In this document: piece after piece, positions 58,475 to 64,000 of the stretch | How the letters are laid out: each line of letters begins with the position of its first letter | Numbering within the stretch: the first letter of the stretch is position 1 | Assembly (NCBI RefSeq): GCF_031846525.1 | Contig: NZ_JAVRHM010000001.1 | Location: 434,001 to 498,000 of the forward strand | DNA length: 64,000 nucleotides | Direction of reading: 5' to 3' | Source of the DNA: Autumnicola patrickiae | Lineage (GTDB): Bacteria; Bacteroidota; Bacteroidia; Flavobacteriales; Flavobacteriaceae | Made by a program: the position numbers and the translations under genes | The notes under the pieces: model-generated | Told to the model about the DNA's origin: nothing | Seen by the model: only the letters and a program-made list of their open reading frames with translations | Databases searched by the model: none

Positions 58475-59904
58475 GCTTTTGAAAATTCATTTAAATTCTC
58501 AGCTATTCTTTGACTGGTTCCTTTCAGCGGCTTTCCAATCTGCAGTTCTAATAATTCCTTTTGCTCTTTAAGCCGGGCTTCAGGATTTTTCAGACTGAAA
58601 TTAATTTCCCGAACCAATTCCTCTTCATTTTTAACGATTGCTACTGCGCCACTCTCCAGCACACGCTCGTAATGGCTGTATCGTAAATATTTTTGATCAT
58701 CATAAAGATCATTTTCCCCTGTACCGAAAGTCGGATTTATTACAGGTTTGTCAAACAACATAAAATCCAAGCTCATCGTGGAGCACATATTAATATTTAA
58801 ATTACAATATTTTAGGAATGATCTCAAATCTTTCAAATCCTCAGGAAGTGGTACCCGCTGAGACCATGGTTCCGGATGATCTTTTCGGGTTAATTCCCAT
58901 TTCGGATAATTCCATTTGATAAAGGAAAATCTTTTATTTACTTCTTTAAACCTTGAACCATCCTCCGCCGGGGAAGTACGCACCAGGAAATTAACCTTTT
59001 CAATTAATTTGTTCTGCTCCATAAGTTTAGCAATAACCTCAATGTAAAAAGGATCATTTTTACTGGTAGAAGCGTCACCACAACTATAGCAAATGGTTTT
59101 AAGGTCAGGATCCAGCTCAAATTTGTGGTAAAAATCCTCTTTTGAAGATGTATATCTGTCCAGCACGTAAGGTTCAAACTGTGGTGTTCCCACCACCTCC
59201 ACCGGCTGTTTTTTTGTTTCAGGATAAAAAAAATGCAATTCTTTTTTCATTAAATCGCTCCATACCAGAAAGGAATCAAAGGGCGCTGCCATTCTTCCTT
59301 TTGACGGTAAGTTATCCCAACTAAAAAGAAAAGAGCAGGTTTTAATCCCCAATTTCTTCGCGGCATAATCAAGTGGTGCGAGATAAGGTGGCCTTTGGTG
59401 TGTAAAAAATAAAAGATCCAACTCCTCTCTTTTCAATAATTCGCTGTACACTTTTGTAACTTCATCTTTCTTAAAAGAACTAACTTGATTTCTGTAAAAC
59501 CTGTTAATCCATTTTTCTGAATGAAATACAGAAGTTATTCTGAAAATCATTTTAGTAATTAGCGCCCGTTTAGTTTTCGTAATGGGATAATTCTTCTGAA
59601 GATTATAATCTATACCGGCAAAGTTGTACTTATGCAGTTGCATATGGGCTACTTCCTTGGCTTTACGCCAAAACCAGGTTTTACCTGATTCCTGAAAAAC
59701 AGGCAGCTCGACAATACTCACATTAGCTCGCTCCTGCATTTCAAAAGATTCAGAAGGTAAGCCCGAAAAAATCACCACCTCATCAAAAGTATTCAAACTT
59801 TGATTAACGAAATCACTTAAAAGAAAGTTACGATACCCCACTCCATCAACTATTACCAGTCCCAGAATATGCTTTGATTTCTTTGCTGAACTATTAGTCT
59901 GCAT
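58471..59904 (-). CDS. GT-B-like glycosyltransferase, uncertain family
   Basis: A 477-aa protein. A Rossmann-like N-terminal half begins HILGLVIVDGVGYRNFLLSD. A central segment (KTCSFLFSWDNLPSKGRMAA, FDSFLVWSDLMKKELHFF, VEVVGTPQFEPY) is typical of GT-B enzymes that act on nucleotide sugars. A C-terminal region holds the cluster NLNINMCSTMSLDFMLFDKP. I do not recognise an exact family; capsule- or nonulosonate-type transferases are candidates because it follows the CMP-sugar genes. It overlaps the next gene by 4 bases. Confidence 0.7.
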   Translation of the reverse strand: MQTNSSAKKSKHILGLVIVDGVGYRNFLLSDFVNQSLNTFDEVVIFSGLPSESFEMQERANVSIVELPVFQESGKTWFWRKAKEVAHMQLHKYNFAGIDYNLQKNYPITKTKRALITKMIFRITSVFHSEKWINRFYRNQVSSFKKDEVTKVYSELLKREELDLLFFTHQRPPYLAPLDYAAKKLGIKTCSFLFSWDNLPSKGRMAAPFDSFLVWSDLMKKELHFFYPETKKQPVEVVGTPQFEPYVLDRYTSSKEDFYHKFELDPDLKTICYSCGDASTSKNDPFYIEVIAKLMEQNKLIEKVNFLVRTSPAEDGSRFKEVNKRFSFIKWNYPKWELTRKDHPEPWSQRVPLPEDLKDLRSFLKYCNLNINMCSTMSLDFMLFDKPVINPTFGTGENDLYDDQKYLRYSHYERVLESGAVAIVKNEEELVREINFSLKNPEARLKEQKELLELQIGKPLKGTSQRIAENLNEFSKA

Positions 59905-59953
59905 AAAACGCTCTTTGAGGGGCTCAAAATAAGAATTTAAATATGAAGGAAAG

Positions 59954-60895
59954 TTATGCCTGCAGGATTTCCATCCACTTTTTTATTACAAACTCTTCTG
60001 TTCTCCACATAGATTCATAGGTAGCACCGGCAATATGAGGAGTAATGATTATATTCTCAAGTTTCTTTGCTGCGTTTATTAAGGTATTATTCTTACGTGA
60101 TTCTGAAGAAATTTCTAAAGCCAATACATCTGTAGCCAATCCGGAAAGTTTCTTTTGAACCAGCATATCAGCCAAAACAGGTTCATCAATTACTTCTCCC
60201 CTGGAGGTGTTTAGGATATATGCGGTTGGTTTTAGATATTTCAGGTTTGCTTCATTTAGAAATTTGGTATTCTCCTGGTTTAGCGGAATATGAATGGAAA
60301 GAATATCTATTTCTTTCATAAATTGTTCCAGATCTTCCACAGCATTAGGGTGATTGTTAAGATTGGGATCGGTGTCATAAAACACAAACGGCATTTTAAA
60401 TACTCTGGCGTACTCCGCTATTTGTTTCCCTACCCTTCCAAAGCCCAGAATTCCGAGTTTATAATGATAAAGGTTGTGTGCCTTAAAATGATCTCTTTTC
60501 CAGTTTCCATTCATTACATGGTGATGAGCTGCAGGAATCTTCCGCAGCAAAGCTAACATTAACGCCCAGGTATGTTCCGCTGTAGAAGGAATACCTGCCA
60601 GGAATGCTGATTCACCTTTTAAGGATATCACTTTTATTCCTCTTTTTTCAGCGGTATTAAACTCAATATGGTTTAATCCGGTGGTAGGAGTCAGAATGAA
60701 TTTTAGCTTGTTGGCTTTTTTAAAAACTTCTTCATCAATAACGTGTCCTAACCGAATCATAAGGACATCTATATCCCCGACAGCTTTTAATAAATCAGAT
60801 CTTGAAAATGGCCCTTTTTTAACTTCCGCTATTTCCTCAAGCAGTTTCAGATTCTCTCTTCCAAAATCTAAAGGTTCGGTTATTAAAGCTTTCAT
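59954..60895 (-). CDS. D-isomer 2-hydroxyacid dehydrogenase
   Basis: A 313-aa NAD-dependent dehydrogenase of the SerA/D-lactate family. The dinucleotide motif is LGILGFGRVGKQIAEYA (about 147-163). Catalytic residues are Arg in NTSRGEVIDE and His in IITPHIAGATYES, with Glu expected between them. It overlaps the CMP-sugar synthetase by 4 bases (ATGA), so it probably belongs to the nonulosonate pathway. It might reduce a 2-keto acid or oxidise a sugar acid; its substrate is not evident. Confidence 0.85.
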   Translation of the reverse strand: MKALITEPLDFGRENLKLLEEIAEVKKGPFSRSDLLKAVGDIDVLMIRLGHVIDEEVFKKANKLKFILTPTTGLNHIEFNTAEKRGIKVISLKGESAFLAGIPSTAEHTWALMLALLRKIPAAHHHVMNGNWKRDHFKAHNLYHYKLGILGFGRVGKQIAEYARVFKMPFVFYDTDPNLNNHPNAVEDLEQFMKEIDILSIHIPLNQENTKFLNEANLKYLKPTAYILNTSRGEVIDEPVLADMLVQKKLSGLATDVLALEISSESRKNNTLINAAKKLENIIITPHIAGATYESMWRTEEFVIKKWMEILQA

Positions 60896-61587
60896 TGGCT
60901 TAGGTTATTCCATTTCTTTATCAACGCATTCAGAATAAGAACATCCATTTCAGTATCGATATTTACTGCCCATTCCGCATCCATTACGTAAACAGCTTTG
61001 GATTTTGGCATAAAGGTTTTTTCTTTTTTAAGAATCTCCGTTCTTACCAGGTAAATACATCCGTTTCTGATATATTTTTCAGGCAGGTCCTGCCTTCTGG
61101 TATTTTCAAATTCCGGCATCTCACTCACGGCTTTATTGTCTTTCATTCTATACATTCTCGCCGGATGATGATCTCCTACGGAAACCATACTTATTACAGC
61201 ATCTGTACCTTCAGATTCTAACATTTTAATTGCATTATCGATGTCCTTTGCGGTTCGTAAAGGCGCTGTAGGCTGAAGCAGCAGCACAGCATCAAAAAAA
61301 AAATTTTCAGCTTCAAATTTCTGAAGTGTGTCCAAAACAGTTTCTACCACATTGGAAGTATCTGAAGCAAATTCAACAGGCCGTGTTATTACCCGACAAT
61401 TATATTCTTCAGAAATCCTGCTAATTTCCTCATCTTCAGTGTTCACTACCAATTCGGAAAGAAACTTACTTTTCTTTCCGGTTTCAATGGCATAAGAAAT
61501 TAAAGGTTTTCCTTCAAATTTCCTAATATTTTTACCCGGTACTCCTTTGCTTCCGCCTCTTGCCGGTATGATCCCTAAAACCCTCAT
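60892..61587 (-). CDS. neuA: CMP-nonulosonate (acylneuraminate) cytidylyltransferase
   Basis: A 231-aa enzyme that activates a sialic-type sugar with CTP. The CTP-binding motif IIPARGGSKGVPGKNIRKF lies at 6-24, followed by LISYAIE. LLQPTAPLRTAKDID (about 104-118) and RRQDLPEKYIRNGCIYL are characteristic. Whether the sugar is N-acetylneuraminate, legionaminate or another cannot be told. It sits between neuC (1-base overlap) and the dehydrogenase. Confidence 0.9.
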   Translation of the reverse strand: MRVLGIIPARGGSKGVPGKNIRKFEGKPLISYAIETGKKSKFLSELVVNTEDEEISRISEEYNCRVITRPVEFASDTSNVVETVLDTLQKFEAENFFFDAVLLLQPTAPLRTAKDIDNAIKMLESEGTDAVISMVSVGDHHPARMYRMKDNKAVSEMPEFENTRRQDLPEKYIRNGCIYLVRTEILKKEKTFMPKSKAVYVMDAEWAVNIDTEMDVLILNALIKKWNNLSQ

Positions 61588-62753
61588 TAGTACGTGATGG
61601 TTTTACTGAAGGTCAATTCAGTTTCAGCTAAAATATCAGCAATTTTTTTTCCTGAATTTCCATTTCCGTAGAGGGTAGAACTTTGAAAATGCTTTTGTTC
61701 TATTGCCGATTTTGTTGCTTTGAGAATTTCTTCTTCTTTATAATCGACATCGGTTACATTTCCGGCACGACTCCTCCGGTGCTGCCGGTTTCCAATATTC
61801 ACAACCGGAACCCCCAGATAAGCACATTCCCTGAGTCCGGCGCTGGAATTACCTATTAGAGCTTTGGAATTTTTCAATAACTTCAGAAAGCCCATAGGCT
61901 CCATATTCTTGAAAAAATGGATGTTCTTTGGTTGTTCCAGTTCTCTAAAAGCACGTATTCCGTTGGAGGTGCCATCAGATCCAGCATCCACATTGGGCCA
62001 AAACCAGAAGGCAGGATAATCCAAGGCTTTAATTGCCCTGAGGGTTTCCTGTATATGTTTTTTTGCTTCTTTATATTCAGTAGTCACCGGGTGTTGCATT
62101 ACTACAATATAACCGTTTTTCCAATTCAATTCGGCACCTACCCCACCGTATTTTAGGATCGGATCAAAATTAAGCTCCGGATTTTCTTCTGCTTCTTTGG
62201 CTAGATCTATTGAAGGACAACCGGTGTTGATCACTTTGTCCGGCTCCTCGCCAAGCTTGATTACCCTTTCCCTTGCATCTACAGTACAAACCAGGTGCAG
62301 GTCTGCCAATTTAGTATTGGCGTGACGCACCTTTTCATCTATACTTCCCGTCACTTCCCCTCCCTGAACGTGTACCAGCGGAATATTTTGATATGCAGCG
62401 GCAATGGAAGTGGCGATGGTTTCGAACCTGTCGGCAACTGTTATCACGGCATCTGGCTGCAGATTATAAAAAACATTGGTGAGTTCCATTACGCCAATTC
62501 CGGTAGTTTTGGCCATAGTGGTAGGATTTTCTCCTTCCAGCACCATAAACACTTTTGCTGCAATCGAAAAGCCATCCCTCTCGATGAAATCAACCGCATT
62601 CCCATACCTGTCCAGTAAAGCGGAACCAGCTATCACCAACTGTAACTCCAGATTTGGATGGTTTTTTATAGCGGTAAGCGCAGTTTTAATCCGACTGTAG
62701 GACGGGCGGGCGGTAACTACTACACAGATTTTTCTTTTCAATCCATTCATCAT
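61587..62753 (-). CDS. neuC: UDP-N-acetylglucosamine 2-epimerase, hydrolysing
   Basis: A 388-aa enzyme that releases N-acetylmannosamine (or a diacetamido analogue) for NeuB. It starts with VVVTARPSYSRIKTALTAI and has the epimerase/GT-B motifs VHVQGGEVTGSIDEKVRHA (about 133-151), VMQHPVTTEYKEAKK, and GNSSAGLRECAYLGVPVVNI with GNRQHRR near the end. Because the neighbouring synthase is only partly visible, it could act on UDP-GlcNAc or the diacetamido-dideoxy form. It overlaps the methyltransferase gene by 4 bases. Confidence 0.9.
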   Translation of the reverse strand: MMNGLKRKICVVVTARPSYSRIKTALTAIKNHPNLELQLVIAGSALLDRYGNAVDFIERDGFSIAAKVFMVLEGENPTTMAKTTGIGVMELTNVFYNLQPDAVITVADRFETIATSIAAAYQNIPLVHVQGGEVTGSIDEKVRHANTKLADLHLVCTVDARERVIKLGEEPDKVINTGCPSIDLAKEAEENPELNFDPILKYGGVGAELNWKNGYIVVMQHPVTTEYKEAKKHIQETLRAIKALDYPAFWFWPNVDAGSDGTSNGIRAFRELEQPKNIHFFKNMEPMGFLKLLKNSKALIGNSSAGLRECAYLGVPVVNIGNRQHRRSRAGNVTDVDYKEEEILKATKSAIEQKHFQSSTLYGNGNSGKKIADILAETELTFSKTITY

Positions 62754-63391
62754 AACAATTTCCTTAATTGAAACCTTGCAGCTGTACTTGCTTTCATGTT
62801 AATCCAGTGCAGACTTTGCTTCGCTGTTGGTGTAGTAAATATTATTTTGAGACCACCCTGAAAATCAGCAGATCTTTTTACTGAGTATTCTCCATTCCTG
62901 TTTAATGAAATTAAATGGGCATACCCGGAATTCGGAAAAATATTCTTAATTATTTCTACCTGATCTTTTCTATCCCCTTCAATTAAAATAATACCTCCGG
63001 GAATCATCTTTTGTTTTACTTCTCTTAGGTTTTGCTCACTTCCATCAATGATAATTAAATCAAACTTTTGCTGTAATGGTATGGCTGAAACTTCTGGATA
63101 TAAATCTAATTGGGAACGATTCTGTCCTAAATTATTCGGTATCTGGCTTAGACAAAAATCATTTGCTTCAGTCCCTGTAAACTTTATATCAAGCCCCTCT
63201 TCTTTTGAAAATTTAATCAGAGACCCGGAAATAGTTCCTATCCCCACACCAACTTCTAAGATCCTTTTAAATTTGTATTTTTTCACAAGGTTCAGAATGT
63301 GGAAAAGTGCAAATTCACTTACAATATGTTGACTTCCCTCAGCCAGGCAATACTGCTTATACTGAGTATGGGTGAATTGTTTTAAATTCAT
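62750..63391 (-). CDS. Class I SAM-dependent methyltransferase
   Basis: A 213-aa methyltransferase-fold protein. Motif I is RILEVGVGIGTISGSLI (about 39-55), followed by DIKFTGTEANDFC, the acidic DLIIIDGSE and PGGIILIEGD. In context it may methylate a sugar hydroxyl. The frame opens at 63433, but the MNLKQFTHTQYKQY start at 63391 gives a better N-terminus. It is separated from neuB by about 290 bp that hold palindromic elements. Confidence 0.8.
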   Translation of the reverse strand: MNLKQFTHTQYKQYCLAEGSQHIVSEFALFHILNLVKKYKFKRILEVGVGIGTISGSLIKFSKEEGLDIKFTGTEANDFCLSQIPNNLGQNRSQLDLYPEVSAIPLQQKFDLIIIDGSEQNLREVKQKMIPGGIILIEGDRKDQVEIIKNIFPNSGYAHLISLNRNGEYSVKRSADFQGGLKIIFTTPTAKQSLHWINMKASTAARFQLRKLL

Positions 63392-63483
63392 AATGATTGG
63401 GGATGCGTAGAGGCTAAAAATATAAAAAATCAATGGAACATTTTTGATTATTACGAGGGACTTTAAAACGTTGTAGTAAAGAT

Positions 63484-63522
63484 GTCATTGCAAGCGCAGC
63501 GTTGCTATCGCCTCGCAATGGC
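63484..63522. repeat. Palindromic half element E
   Basis: GTCATTGCAAGCGCAGCGTT to CCTCGCAATGGC: both ends of the CATTGCGA family with almost no centre, a short deletion derivative. Confidence 0.65.
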
Positions 63523-63542
63523 AGTTCCATTAGTGATACAGC

Positions 63543-63659
63543 CGGAATTGCGAGCGTAGTGAAACAAAGCGCTACAATCTGTTGTGGCTTAGTCACGATC
63601 ATGTTAGGAGACAGCTTACAACGGATTGCCACGTCCACCTACGGCGGATTCGCAATGAC
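63543..63659. repeat. Palindromic element F
   Basis: GGAATTGCGAGCGTAGTGAA to CGGATTCGCAATGAC, with the CAATCTGTTGTGG centre and ATCATGT shared with A and D. It lies between neuB and the methyltransferase gene. Confidence 0.8.
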
Positions 63660-63678
63660 GGTTCGCATTGTAAATACC

Positions 63679-64000
63679 TTAGCTCAAATCCTCCTCCTTT
63701 AAAAAATCCCACTGCTTTAGGTCTTGTTTTATCTTCTTTCCTATCACCTTCTCAAATTCGGAAGCAGGAATACCGAAGCCTTTTGGTTTTTTGGCCTCCA
63801 AGTCTTCAAATTTAATAATATGTCCTGGAGGCAGATCTTTATTTACTGCTAGGGATTTTTCGAAAATGTTTTTTAATTCGTTAAAAGAAGAATTATCTTC
63901 TTTATCTACAGGATGTTTTAATGCCGATGAAATGCTTCTTACCGATTTAACCAACTGATTTATTTCATCTATTTCCAAAGAAGATTTAGCATCGGGGCCA
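63679..64000 (-). CDS. neuB: C-terminal part of a NeuB-type nonulosonate synthase, cut by window edge
   Basis: The minus-strand frame is open through the right edge, with 106 codons visible. It begins GPDAKSSLEIDEINQLVKS, corresponding to the conserved end of the NeuB barrel. It continues into an SAF/antifreeze-like domain (SLAVNKDLPPGHIIKFEDLE, KKPKGFGIPASEFEKVIGKK). NeuB condenses a hexosamine with phosphoenolpyruvate. The position usually His in sialate and legionaminate synthases (GPDHKAS) is Ala here. With neuC and neuA downstream, a sialic-like acid is the product. Confidence 0.85.
   Translation of the reverse strand, partial: GPDAKSSLEIDEINQLVKSVRSISSALKHPVDKEDNSSFNELKNIFEKSLAVNKDLPPGHIIKFEDLEAKKPKGFGIPASEFEKVIGKKIKQDLKQWDFLKEEDLS

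Overview
The window is a chromosomal segment of a member of the Flavobacteriaceae (Bacteroidota). The evidence is the gene order rpsU-xerC-hpf-tRNAs-tuf-tRNA(Trp)-secE-nusG-rplKAJL-rpoBC, promoter boxes of the Bacteroidota type (TAnnTTTG), near absence of Shine-Dalgarno sequences except before rpsU, and small families typical of the phylum (DUF3467 after rpoC, DUF2851, a NamZ/DUF1343 lipoprotein). Protein style suggests the neighbourhood of Gramella, Salegentibacter or Salinimicrobium, but the genus cannot be fixed by eye.

Layout. 1-582: N-terminal part of a large secreted protein, cut by the window edge. 739-5523: prfC, an alanine/glycine:sodium symporter and a Ppx/GppA phosphatase. 5789-21642 (minus strand): the core information-processing block, with five tRNAs (Thr-TGT, Tyr, Gly, Thr-GGT, Trp), tuf, secE, nusG, four ribosomal protein genes, rpoB and rpoC, preceded by rpsU, a XerC-type recombinase and hpf. 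Hairpins lie before rplK, between rplL and rpoB, between rpoB and rpoC, and twice after rpoC. 22009-37724: mixed housekeeping genes (acyl-CoA dehydrogenase, helix-hairpin-helix protein, an unusual multidomain symporter, PspC, DUF2851, SGNH lipoprotein, cysteine synthase-like enzyme, FtsX/LolE permease, NamZ-like lipoprotein, YkgJ, methyltransferase, metalloprotease lipoprotein, RecQ). 37808-43478: envelope genes kdsD-tatC-CMD-lptB, then pssA and lnt.

43743-64000 (minus strand): a surface polysaccharide locus. Its direction of transcription is neuB (cut by the edge) - methyltransferase - neuC - CMP-sugar synthetase - hydroxyacid dehydrogenase - glycosyltransferases - FkbM methyltransferase - beta-propeller protein - a double glycosyltransferase - Wzy/WaaL-like polymerase/ligase - two paralogous glycosyltransferases - polyprenyl-phosphate sugar transferase. 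It should build a glycan on undecaprenyl phosphate that includes a nonulosonic (sialic-like) acid. No Wzx flippase and no Wza/Wzc export genes are in view.

Repeats are the least ordinary part. Three kinds occur: 110-135 bp palindromic elements with CATTGCGA/TCGCAATG ends, clustered around a small GIY-YIG nuclease gene and again between neuB and the methyltransferase; a dispersed intergenic element with core TCGATAATTGCCATTTTTGA; and tandem heptamers TTATCAA. Two genes end inside a repeat, and one glycosyltransferase fusion has a linker encoded by low-complexity repeat DNA.
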